From: Lojkania enalia
Lineage: Eukaryota > Ascomycota > Dothideomycetes > Pleosporales
Length of the DNA: 64,000 nt
NCBI GenBank assembly: GCA_010094045.1
Contig: ML986619.1
Span: 291,596-355,595, forward strand
Reading direction: 5' to 3'
Shown: positions 45,740 to 56,370 of the stretch, piece after piece
Layout of the letters: each line of letters opens with the position of its first letter
Numbering within the stretch: the first letter of the stretch is position 1
Program-made: the position numbers and the translations under genes
Notes under the pieces: generated by a model
Told to the model about the DNA's origin: nothing
Databases searched by the model: none
What the model saw: the letters and a program-made list of their open reading frames with translations, nothing else

Positions 45740-46106
45740 GTACGATGAATATCTTGGTTTATTAATGTTCGAATGTGCTTAGAATTGTCATGTCTTGTTC
45801 GAGAATGTGGACTATGCATTGCCAAACTGATTCCATTTGCATGGAGGAATATCGATTGATGGAATAAGCTATTCCAAGACTCCCACCGTCTGTTCTAGAG
45901 CGGATGGAGAGGGACTCCCTCAATCGCCCATCTACCCCTTCATCCACCATACTTATCAGCGAAGCGCCGCTATCATGGTTTCCATTCATATACCCCGCCC
46001 GATATCACTCGGTTCGGTTCCCATCAGCGTTTTACTTGCACTTCCAAGCGCAGTTGTTCCAGGCACACTGTCCCCGCTACTCGTCAACATCCGCTCAGGC
46101 ATCCAA
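45740..46106. other. 3' intergenic between convergent genes
   Basis: Shared 3' region of NAGS and the minus-strand secreted-protein gene. Nothing else is seen. Confidence 0.4.
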
Positions 46107-46543
46107 TCAATTACTATTGATAGATGTATTATTAAATAATTTCCAACATACCTCAGGCTTCTTCTTCAGCACCGTGCACATGCATTCTGGCCCGCACTTC
46201 GGTATCTGGCGGCCCCCGGGATGCGGGCACTCGTGCTATACATGTCGTTAGTGGAGTAGGAGACGAATGAAGACGGGAGAGACGGCGAGGACGTACAGAT
46301 GCACAACTCGCCCAGGATTCAAGGCAGTCGCGGTTTCTGCAGTCAGCGCCGGTGATGGTGCCGTCTTGGGACTAGGTGGGGAGTTAGAGTGGAGCGGAGA
46401 GGGGGAAAAGGGGGAGGGAGAAGTTGTACCATTTGGGTATAGAGGTTGAGGGTTTCGGTATCAGAGTGAGAGGGGAGAGAGATGGTGGGCGGTAGGGCAA
46501 GGACAGTGGCTAGGAGAGTCGGGAGGAGGAGCACAGTTTTCAT
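46107..46543 (-). CDS. Small secreted cysteine-rich protein (3 exons)
   Basis: Exons 46543-46430, 46371-46297 and 46235-46107 (minus) join in phase 0 across introns of 58 nt (GTACAA...CCTAG) and 61 nt (GTACGT...TATAG), giving 105 aa. The N-terminus MKTVLLLPTLLATVLALP is a strong signal peptide. The mature part has a Ser/Thr-rich linker and then eight Cys: ADC, RDC, ASC, HEC, PKC, PEC and MC in the packed region, with the last in EVCW. The even number supports reading through to the TGA at 46107; an alternative donor GTATGT at the PEV codon would end the protein earlier, with seven Cys. I do not recognise a family. It is effector-like by size, signal peptide and Cys content. Confidence 0.72.
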
Positions 46544-47290
46544 ATTAGACAATGGAATATGATATGCGCTTCTAAGGTGTGGAACGGTGGCGCACTGTGA
46601 TGTAGCTTCTGAGGCGAAGGACATTAATGTGAGGACGAGGCCGAAAGTGTGGTAGGCTCATAGAGGAGGTGTGTGACGTTGAGATTGTTTGTGTGAAATG
46701 GAGGGAAGGCGTGGTAGAATTGTATAAGAAGGTACACAGATGCATGGAACAGTGCACAAGCATAGGGCATCTTGCCGACCTAAAAGGCTCCTTACAGCGC
46801 TCTACGGTAGTACAACGATTTAATCTGTTCTTCTAATTGGTTACTAGTAACACCTTTCGAGTCTGCTGCATCGAGAATAAAGACCCCAATTTTATGCAGA
46901 TAAGATGTCTCTTACGTTCGGAGGCTGGCTGAGAACCTCAAATTGATTCTCCTTGTGAATTGATTTTTTTTTTTTTTTTCCCTTCATGGTCAAACCTCGG
47001 CGTTGGATATACTTTGTGTATTGGAATTTATTTATTAGAACTATGTTGAAATCCGGGATTTTCAATTTAAGGATATATATGTACCATGATCCCTATTAAG
47101 GACTAGCCCTAATATCATGTGATACCAGGATTGATTGTATAAAAAGCCTTGATCCTCCATAAATATTAATCAACGTAGTTACTCTCCTCATTTGTCCCGA
47201 TATATTACATCCAGTAACTCCACTCTCCAATTTTGTAACCTACTGATTTATTTGCTAGAGTAGAATCACTAGCGTGACTTCTGGTAGTGA
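46544..47290. promoter_or_regulatory. Intergenic; poly(T) and TATA-like site
   Basis: There is a T-run of 16 near 46965-46980 and a TATAAAAAG at 47138-47146, well placed for plus-strand transcription, but no ATG follows it until 47310 in another frame. The minus-strand promoter of the secreted-protein gene is also here. Confidence 0.3.
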
Positions 47291-47677
47291 GATATTTTAA
47301 GCTCGGTTGATGTGCCTAGCGGACGGGTGGATTGTTGCTCGAAATCGAGGTATTTGTGGTGTAATGTTACCGGTTTTAAAAATGATCGCTTAATAGATCT
47401 CTCGGATGCTAATGACAGATGTGTTGTTGATCTAATTACCCATGATTCTCACGGCTGTAACTGCATTATCTGTGCTGCGCCTCGAAGTCAAGCAATTTGT
47501 AGCGAGCAAAACATGCTAGTTGGAAGCTGTACGTGGAATAATTCAATGACTATGGTTAAAATGCCCGTGAAAATTAGTTGTAATCAAATCTCTAAAAATT
47601 TAGTCAGAAATAGAAGTATAGTTCTACAGGTGCCTTCCTTTGATCCCTTAATAAATGCATCAAGTTCAACGCAATAA
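47291..47677 (+). CDS. Cysteine-rich ORF without start codon, hypothetical
   Basis: The frame is open for 128 codons after a stop at 47288 and has no ATG in its first 75 codons. It has ten Cys, including DCC, LWC, DRC, GCNCIIC, AICS, GSC and ISC, with a His/Asp-rich region between them (DLITHDSHGC). I do not recognise the family. Either an upstream exon carries the start, in line with the TATAAAAAG at 47138, or the gene is a relic. It is convergent with the HET relic. Confidence 0.25.
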   Translation, partial: DILSSVDVPSGRVDCCSKSRYLWCNVTGFKNDRLIDLSDANDRCVVDLITHDSHGCNCIICAAPRSQAICSEQNMLVGSCTWNNSMTMVKMPVKISCNQISKNLVRNRSIVLQVPSFDPLINASSSTQ

Positions 47678-47691
47678 GATTGAGACAATTC

Positions 47692-49511
47692 CTAAATAAT
47701 AACAAACATTTTTGAATCGTTTTCCTCCCATGATACTGCTTCTCCATTCATGATACCCTCAAGATAGCAGTCCCCGAGAATTCTATACTCTTTTGACTCC
47801 TCATTTACAATTTCTAACACGATCAGCACAATACAACCATGAATGATGGCAATTGGCGAGCCATTCTTATTTACACCCCAGGGTTTCTTGCCAATGAATG
47901 GTGAGAGTCCGAGTCGACCCCTTGCAGACCTCATAAATTTTCGACCCCTCGGGCCATACTTAAGCATAATCCGAGCGGCTCGTTATAACCCGCCAAATTG
48001 TGGAGTTCGTTTCCAAAGCCCCTAGGCTGAACCCCTATTACTTTTTCCACGGTGTCTCTGGGCGTGTTCTCGCTCGAGCTGACGACATTGAGGAAAGCGA
48101 TCGTGTCTTTTACAGTCTAGTGATCTAGGCCAGAAAGATCTTTCTTGGCCTGGTTCATAAGACTGTTCAGTTAATCTTCATCTGGGTCCCAGCATCTGTG
48201 ATACCTAGCACCGCCGATAGAATCCACATAATCTACGCCTCTCCCTCTAGTATGAAGGCGACCGGTTTTTGTAGCGTTGCTCTCTTGATCATGAACATGC
48301 CGTCGACCCTGAGCTGCATTCCAAGCAATGTCTTCCCTTATTGACCGCACGCCTCCGGTTGTGAGCCGGAATGGGGCTGAAAGAGGAGTGTTTGGCCATG
48401 ATGGCACCCAAGACGGGAATCCCTTGAGTTCGTCTGGGGTATCAGGCAATAGAGCGTCAAGGTTCGCAGACTAGAGCGAAAGGAAATTAAGCGACCCGTA
48501 GGTCTTAGCCAGGGCTGCGGCAAACTCTGTGACATTCTTTCGGATGATTAAGGCGTAGTCGGGGGTAAACCCGGAACCGTCAATCATGCCTAAATATGAA
48601 AAGAGTCGATCAAATAATTCGGAACTGTGGAACTATTTCCCCCCTTGACACATGTAACGTAGGAATCTCAATGATTGGGGATCAGAAAACGGATGTCGCT
48701 TGATATTCATCAAGATGTTGTAGCTGTACCAGCTACCTACCTCTTCACCAGGATTGGTATTTCGATCTGGTGGGATTGTGAGAAAGTCCGCTAAATTCTG
48801 GATACTGAAGCTCACCGAGCCGACAAAGAACGTCTCCGTCTTTGCCAGGAGAATCTCTTGCACAATCCAACCTCGCGAAAACCAAGGATGAGTCCAGAAC
48901 TTCCGGATAGCTGCTTCATATTTGCGATCATTTGCTGGGTTTATGAAAGTACTCCGCACGACGATGCATCGTATGTCTGGATTATAGGTGGAATTGCCAG
49001 GGGTCATTCTATCCAAGTGGGGCATCTCTCGCAACATTTTGTCGACTTCAATAACCCATTCTTTGCACAGACGTGCGCTTTCATCTTCAGGCCCAAGCCA
49101 CACTAGCACTCCCGTTGCAGCTTTGTATATCCGTGCCATCATAGCTACTTGCTTCGCTTTTTCGATTGGATCTTCTTGGTTTATGCAAATTTGGTCAATC
49201 AACGGAAATTGAGTCTTCGAATCGCGGCTCAGGTGCGGTAGAGTTTGTGACAGGTTCTTCGTAGGTCCGATGAGATCGGCATCGTTATTCACAGGTAGAA
49301 ATGCAACACGGTCTGGCCTGCCCCAAGTGTAAGAAATAGCCTCGAAGGTCACTCAACTGTCCTCATCCACTAGCTTTTGATGAACAACTAGATATTTATA
49401 TGTTGGGGCCATTTTATTGCCGTCTTCATTAGAAACTTGAAGCAGACGGATGTGGTGCTCGCTCTCTAGGGGCTGGTATACATAGGCTGTTTGGCGAGCA
49501 CTAGTATTCAT
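47692..49511 (-). pseudogene. HET-domain (heterokaryon incompatibility) pseudogene
   Basis: The minus-strand start at 49511 (MNTSARQTAYVYQPLESEHHIRLLQV) is followed by FEAISYTWG, then LIDQICINQEDPIEKA.QVAMMARIYKAA, VLVWLGP and RFWTHPWFSRGWIVQE-type sequence. These are the three conserved HET-domain blocks. The frame is broken by TGA at 49355-49353, immediately before TFEAISYTWG, and by TAG at 48635-48633; the later part (FHSSELFDRLFSYLGMIDGS, then PSWVPSWPN) needs further frame changes. The C-terminal block YRILGDCYLEGIMNGEAV lies in the frame at 47967-47692. The intact family triggers cell death on non-self contact. It is next to the CHAT/gasdermin-like pair. Single-base changes such as CGA or TGG to TGA would explain the first stop. 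Confidence 0.8.
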
Positions 49512-49767
49512 AGTAAAAGATTCTTTACAATACATGTAGGTTGGAGAGGGCAACCGAATGCAAGTTTATGATAATCAAGGATTCAAAATTCCTTCTGCTT
49601 GCAAGTAACAAGTTCAAGAGCGATGTAGGCTCTAATCCTAAGTTTATCGTAGTTTGTACGAAGAAGGGTGCCTGAGGATTATTCAGATTTGGTAGAGGAC
49701 CGACAATTCTGGTTAGTGCTGGTACTAAAATTTTTTGGTCCCTCTAGCTCCTAATCTCAAAGAAACA

Positions 49768-50607
49768 CTATTTATCTATGGATATCGCAGAATCATACTC
49801 TTGCATCCCATCTCCCAGTGGCTCTAGGCTGATATCAGAGATATCGTCGTCCATGACATCTTCGTCTTCGTCCTCCCCATCCCCGTACACGCCCAGGCGA
49901 CCTGCTGATGTCGGGAGGCTAGCCCTATTCACGGCATTGGCCTTCCTCCAAAAGCTTCCTTTCGTAATTTTGTAGTATTCGACGCCAAATATCTTCCTTC
50001 CGTCGATCCTTTGGCTCTCAACCAGCTCCTGGGTTCTTAAGCGATCCCCACCTATACTAGCGGGAATAGGCGGTAACCCAGCCGCTGCCAGTGCCCCTCC
50101 CGCTTCTAGCTCACCCCGATCAATATGTTTGTCGCTGGACGTTACTGTCAACTCGGCATCTTCGAGAATTAGTGTTGCTGCTGCCATAAAAGCGACGCCT
50201 TTGTTGGATTTCAGCATGGCTAAAAGCTCCTTTTTGATATCCTGATTCTCGAGCAGCGCGTCTAGATAATCATCCAACTGTTGAGCTCTCCGAATAGTCG
50301 CTTTTCCTGAGTTTAAGTTGATTTGTAGGATATGTTCTCGTGATGCTTCTAAGCGGAAGACGGCGGCTAAACGGGCCTGAAGAGTCGGAGCGCCAAGGTC
50401 TTTCCCCTCCCGCTGGAAACTGAAAATCGTCTCTAAGGGCTGCGACAACATCGCACTGAGAACGCTTTGCAACATCTTTAAATCTCGAGGTCCAAATTTA
50501 ATGGTCGGATCGCTTGGATTGGCACAAAAACGCCCCAGAAATTCACCAGCTGCAGATGGATCCAAAGGTTGACGTAGGAGAAAATAAGTGTGACGTTCAG
50601 ACAGCAT
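49768..50607 (-). CDS. Candidate fungal gasdermin-like pore-forming protein (RCD-1/HET-Q1 type), 279 aa
   Basis: A single exon from ATG 50607 to TAA 49768. The start MLSERHTYFLL is the first in frame. No signal peptide, TM segment or Cys cluster is seen. The chain is mixed, with probable amphipathic strands (ETIFSFQREGKD, RLEASREHILQINLNSG, GRKIFGVEYYKITKGSFWRK) and a helical middle. After about residue 241 comes a very acidic tail (GDGEDEDEDVMDDDISDIS) of about 38 residues, roughly 4-5 kDa. Fungal gasdermins such as Podospora HET-Q1 and Neurospora RCD-1 are of about this length, and HET-Q1 is activated by removal of a C-terminal piece of about 5 kDa. The gene is divergent from a CHAT-NLR gene, as is typical of gasdermin/protease pairs. 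I infer the family from length, tail and context, not from alignment; a conserved protein of other function remains possible. Confidence 0.55.
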   Translation of the reverse strand: MLSERHTYFLLRQPLDPSAAGEFLGRFCANPSDPTIKFGPRDLKMLQSVLSAMLSQPLETIFSFQREGKDLGAPTLQARLAAVFRLEASREHILQINLNSGKATIRRAQQLDDYLDALLENQDIKKELLAMLKSNKGVAFMAAATLILEDAELTVTSSDKHIDRGELEAGGALAAAGLPPIPASIGGDRLRTQELVESQRIDGRKIFGVEYYKITKGSFWRKANAVNRASLPTSAGRLGVYGDGEDEDEDVMDDDISDISLEPLGDGMQEYDSAISIDK

Positions 50608-50915
50608 CTTGAGTGCCCAAAGATTTTTCTTAGGATTCTTTCAATATAGTAGGTTGAAAGAGCCTTCATTCATGAGAGATGGGAGCCGTGCTGAAATTCT
50701 ATACAGCCGAACTCACGCCATTTACCTCAACTCACCCCACCACCGTGGCGTTCGCTTCCCAACATGGCGGAGCTGACGACAAATGGACGATAGCAAAACC
50801 TATATCATCCGCGCATTACCGTGTCATAATTATCTGTTTCTTCCCTTCTTCACCTCCACCTAATAGCGCTATCTATTGACTGTGTGCGACTAATATAGAG
50901 ATCGACGGGTCCAGT
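50608..50915. promoter_or_regulatory. Divergent promoter of the gasdermin-like / CHAT-NLR pair
   Basis: Only 308 bp separate the two start codons, so the promoters are shared or adjacent, which would allow co-expression. I recognise no specific operator. Confidence 0.5.
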
Positions 50916-53900
50916 ATGGGAAACGCACCGTCTTCCTTTGAAAATAATGTAGGAGTAGAAGAAATAACCCACCATCGATCACTCATTCAGATAATTGCGG
51001 TGGGTTCGGGTAACAAGCATGGTTCCAATGATTCTTGGGAAGTCAACGTTAAGATAGGAGACGAGAGCAAGACTGGAATTTGTTTGTTTTTCCCGCATAA
51101 TCTGATCAATTTCATCAACCAGCTTACGATGAACGCAGCCATTGAAAATCCTTTCGAGCCCGCAGAAGAAGAGAATCTCCGTTGGCATGTGGAAGAGAAC
51201 GCGCGCGTTAGTCCATATGAGAAGTCAAAGAGAAGAGCCGTCCAAGATGGACTTCGACGTTATGCTCATGCATTGATTACCAAACTGTTTCCTTCAGCAT
51301 TCTTCAACCGACAGACAATATGCATCCTGGATATCCAAGCGAAGCCCAAGTTTTCGTCATTCCACAAGCTTCATTGGGAATTACTCGAAGATTTGGAGCT
51401 TTGGCCGCCGAATTTTAGCAAACCATCATCAGTCCTTGTTCGTCGTTCTTTTATGGATCGGTCACCCGCGCTCTCACTACTACGAGCAAGACAATGGAAG
51501 CGAATACTCATCATCACTTCGCGACCAAAAGGACATCGAGATATTCCTGCAAGGCTTGTGTCTCTCCCACTGTACAGGTTGATTGATGAGTTAAAGAGTC
51601 AGAATGTGAATGTTCGTGCCGAAATCGTTCGTCCAGGGACGTGGGAGGCCGCTAAAGACCATTTAGCAAGGAGCGGGCCTAATTATTTCAATATCGTGCA
51701 TTTTGATGTCCATGGATGCATACAAAACTCAACGTAAGTGATGGGCAAGGTCTGAATTCTGAAATCATTCCGTAGCTCACCGCTATATATAGTGCATTTT
51801 TGAAATTTCAATCCCCATTAGCAGGCCATCCTCCAACTCTTGTCTCTGCAAAAGAAGTCGGTGTTGCTCTTCAAGCCGCAAATATTCGATACGTGGTAAT
51901 AAATGCATGCGAGTCCGCCAAATTCGGCATGGGCACAGTGGGAAGCTTTGCTGAGAGCCTACTTCAAAATGGAGTCCAGGAAGTCACCGCCATGTCCTAC
52001 GAAATATCTGCATCCTCGGTTGAGAAATTTGTTGAGACCTTCTATAGCTGCTTACTCCGTCACGGCCTAGATTTTTTGGAGTCTGCATGCCTAGCTAGAA
52101 GGTACCTAGCTACAGATAAAGCGCGAGAAGCAAGATTTGGGGAGTTACTTGATGTCGAAGACTTTTTCGTGCCAATCTTGATATCTGGAAGCCCTATTAT
52201 GCAAATCAGCGACTGTGAAACCTTTCAGGCTACATGGAACCACCCCAGGGAATTATTAGGTTCCGACTCAGTGGTGCGCAGGGATCCAGAAAGCGAGTTG
52301 CGAGGACGGGAATACGACGTTACTGAAATCGAGCGACTTGTCATTGAATCCCTTAATCTCCAAGTTCCATCAGTCAATGTCTGTGTAATTCATGGCATGA
52401 TTGGTGTTGGTAAAACCGCGTTAGCGAGGCATCTTCGCTGGTGGTGGCGGGCGTCCCATCTTGTGGAGAAGGGATTCTTTGACTTCTTCGATTGGGACCC
52501 TTTTAGTTCCAAAAAACCGCTTGATGATTCCATGAAGTGGTTGCAAGAGGCTCTGCATTGTTCTTCTGATGATGAATTGGTACGCAAACTATTCAACAAT
52601 CCTTACCTAGTGGTGCTCGACGCAGTGAATATTGTCTCTCAAAACACAACAACCGGTCGCAACAAGTTTACAAACGCGGAGAAAGAAACATTCAAACGTT
52701 TTTTTCAGAGTCTTCAAGGAGGGAAAAGTTTCCTTATACTGACATCGAGATGCGAGGAAGATTGGTTGGAAGTACCGGCTCTGAAGTATCGACTAGAAGG
52801 ATTGAACGACAAAGACTTCGCAGTGAAGCTTCTAGATCAGCGGCTCAAGGAAATGGGCTCATTAAAATCTCATAACATTGATCCAAGGACCTTCGAGAGT
52901 ATCCTGCAACTACTTGAATACAACCCTGCTGCCGTCCAGATTTTCACATCAGGTTACGAAGACGATTTTGGTCCTACAGCGCCACAAAAATTGCTGAATG
53001 ATCTCCGACGAAACCTGGTCAGCTTACCGAGACTTAATCCTTTCTCAAAAAGATGGTTGGGTCTGCGATCGATGGAGACCCTACAGTCAGGTCAAGTCAC
53101 ATGCTCACGTGTGCAGTTTGGTAAACCAGAAGGTTTGCTCGTGCTGGCGATGATCGCTGTTTGCTGTTCTAGGGTTCGCAAGGATTGGTTTGAATTTTGG
53201 ATCCGCCATATTATAGATAGCCAAGGATCAGGACAGGCTTCGGATATTCTTCTTCCACTTTACACATCAACTAACCCGTTGTTCGTTGTGCCAAGGGCAA
53301 TGCTTGTTTGGACGGGAACCATTGATCCTGAGGTTGCAGCCCAATTGAGAGAATACCGATCTTTTACTGTCGAATCCATGATGAAGCTTATCGAAGAAGA
53401 GTTCGTCAACGCAGGACTGCTTACTCATGTCTGTGGTCATCCGGAGTATTTTGATATCAGCTCATTTTTAACGTGGAATGCTCGATACATACTCCAATGG
53501 GAGAAGCCCAATATTATCATGAAGGAGTTGGCGAAATGGACTGCCCGGCAATATTTTGTTCTTCGATGTGCCGCGATGAACGAATTGTCTAGCACAGCCA
53601 TAAATGAATGCTCTGCTGAGATCGAGTTTGAGGCTCCCAACTTCCTCGCTGTTTTTGACGAGTTGATAGAGCTTGAGGCCGATAAAAGTGTACCTATTCT
53701 TCCAACGATAGCGTCCGTTTTGAGTCAGCCGGGCATGCAAGGTAAGATTCAACCTAGTTTCTTAGTTTTTACACCATTTCCTAATCTTTTTTTTTTTTTT
53801 AGTAACGGCGGAATGCCCACCGGATCCGACAGCAACTGCCCTAGATTTGAGCAACGCAGAAGTTGCGCTTTTCCTCTTATTTTCGACTTTTGCACGTCTC

Positions 53901-55343
53901 GCTCTTGTCTCAAGAAATGATACTCTCGCTGAAGAAATTCGCCGGCGATGTGAACGTTACCTTCGAAGAGTGAATATTTTGGTTGATAAAAGAAGCCCCC
54001 AATATATTCCACCAGATTTGGCTCTTCCAATTATCCAGGCCTTTGCATGGCTGGGAACTTCTAGTATATCAACTGATCCTCAAAAGGCGGCTCAATATTT
54101 GGATTTTATCCTCAACCATATCCTTGGTCCACTCATTCCTAAGACAGGCACTACAGAGTCATTACTTCTTCTAGAGCTAAATCAAATGATGTTACGACTT
54201 GCTAGAGCACTGATAGCGTTCGTATTGGGGGATTTGGCAACAGCAACAGCGTTCTGTGAAAGTATTGCGGAATCAAGTTTCGAGAGCATCAATCCAGCTT
54301 CACTGTCACAGACCAGCAGAAGCTTTTATCTTGTCCATGCTCTGTGTCGCTCCCGCGCATCACTCTTCCTTTCCGCTATGTCTCACTCTGATCCGTATAC
54401 TTCTAATCGAACCAGCCAGGAAATACAGAAATCACACGATATAGCTACTACAATCAAGAGCCTTGAATCCGAAATAAACTCAAGTCGCGATAGTATTACC
54501 AACTGGGCACGTTTGTGGGCTGGTCTTTGGGGCATGAGCGCCTTCGCACAATACCTAGGTCTAGACAGCTCTCAGCGAGGACGAAGACGATTATCAACTA
54601 CTTTATCAATGGATTCCGGCTTGCAATGGGTCGACCGTCAGTTCCGCATTCTCCAGCAAAAATTTGACTCCGTCTCAAAAGAGATGCGGGATGGTTTACT
54701 TAGCTTGCTGCAGCAGGCTACCCGTAGTGATGATCTAGACTCCCAGTTATGGATACATGATCACCTGGCTCATTACTACATGCAAACGAAAGACTGGAGT
54801 ACGGCGTGCGAACACATACAGAAGATCCGCGACTTGCAAAGCCGCTTATCCCTGGAAACAGGCTTCTTCACTTTTGTTACCCTCACAACGTTTAATCCGC
54901 TCATCAGACTCAGAAGGGACCTAAGATGGGGAATCTGCTACCTGATGACTAAGCATTTGTTCTCCTCCGCCGCTTGTTTCGCCACGGGACTTGCAAGCCC
55001 AGCAATTGTCCAGTCGAAGATGGAGCACGCCAAGATCAACGTTAACCGCCAACTTTGCCTCCTCAAGCAATCTGGAGATGATAAAGGTGTGCCTATTGCG
55101 GAGCAAGTGCTCATTCAATTGAGTGGATCTCTTTCAAAACTTCAAGGAGCACAGAGACAAGCTTTTGCAAACTCAATTGCTAGACATATGACAGCAGACT
55201 CAGTGGATACCGAGGTTAAGACAAAAGATCGTGCGCGTATTCTGCTATTAGGCCTCAATGCAGCCTTAATTATGGGAATTGTCGACGAGAATGACTTCAA
55301 TGCTGCGATCCGGTCACTCGTTGGAGCAGCTAAGCAATTGTAA
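50916..55343 (+). CDS. CHAT protease - STAND (NB-ARC-like) - helical-repeat NLR-type protein
   Basis: Exons 50916-51733, 51793-53741 and 53803-55343, with introns of 59 nt and 61 nt (the second ending in a 14-T tract and AG), give 1435 aa. The N-terminus MGNAPSS fits an N-myristoylation signal. A CHAT (caspase/separase-like) domain follows: LHWELLED, RILIITSRP, His266 in VHFDVHG and Cys312 in INACESAK, a complete His/Cys dyad. Next is GREYDVTEIERLV and a P-loop GMIGVGKTALA at about 473-480, a Walker-B strand YLVVLDAVN at about 545, and SFLILTSRCEEDW, the sensor-1-like SR motif of STAND/NB-ARC NTPases. The last 700 residues are helical, probably TPR-like superstructural repeats. The layout is that of fungal NLRs with a protease effector at the N-terminus. 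The likely target of the protease is the divergent neighbour. Confidence 0.85.
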
Positions 55344-56370
55344 ATCCGATATTGGCAGTCAAGAACCTGGAATATTCCAAGGGTGTTGGCGTATCCTTTA
55401 GTGTAGCGAATCATAATTCATCATCATAAAATCATGTTAAGGTAGGGTTCCACCGTCCCGAAAAGAAGTGCCTAGGCGTGTGTCGAAGGGCCGGACCGCG
55501 TGAACCACTCTTCTTGGCAACACCGAATACTATATATTAGACATCGGGCCCCTCGACGCCTTCTTAGGGAATAATATTAATAGCTTTATTTACCACTTTA
55601 TCGGTAGCCTCAAGCCCATGATTCAGAATACTAGGATGCAACAGAATCGTGCTTGGTGTCTCGGTGCGGACAGATAAAAGTTCGCGTACACATGCTAAGT
55701 TTATGCAAGACTGATATATGTACAGACGTTATTGATGGATATTAAACTGTCCATGAGTAGTATATGTTCGGCTTAGGTACACTCCCGAGTGTAAACTGCA
55801 CTTCCAACAACTAGTATAGCAGATAGAATCGAGGCTTCCCCATGGCGCTTAAATCTATTCACCTAGCGATCGAATTAGTCTTCTGGATCAGCCTTCTAGA
55901 CTTCCGTACTCAGCAGCGATGCCTTGACTTCTGGCATATCGGTGTAGGGAATTTCAATGTCGGCCAAGTCTTTCATTAGTGTCCTCTGCCAATTTCGTTT
56001 GATGAAATACTTACGAAAGTTATGTGCCACTTCAAGTTGGTTTCTAGATATTCCACAGCATTCTATGCTGTGGTTTTACCATCTACAATCCTATTCTCTA
56101 ATAGCCTTTGTCATACCTACATCTCCAAATGCATTCTTGTAGAAGAGCGTAAGGGCTATGCCCAACTCAACATAGTGGTCTTTCATATTAGTCTATACTT
56201 ACGGCTATTAGAATTTAGTATCTCATCATTCTGAATAGTCCAAGTTGGAGTCTCGGCTTTGCATTGCTCAACATACGTGTCTAGATAAACCGCTTGGAAA
56301 GGAGCTAGATATCGGTCGGTGTTACTACGTATGTTTCAATTTAGATTGTATTGCAGATAAAAATATGTTC
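55344..56370. other. Intergenic; no gene recognised
   Basis: About 1 kb after the CHAT-NLR gene. Some short plus-strand frames (55957-56234) lack any motif. The stretch next to 56370 may hold the decayed C-terminal part of the tyrosinase relic. Confidence 0.4.
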
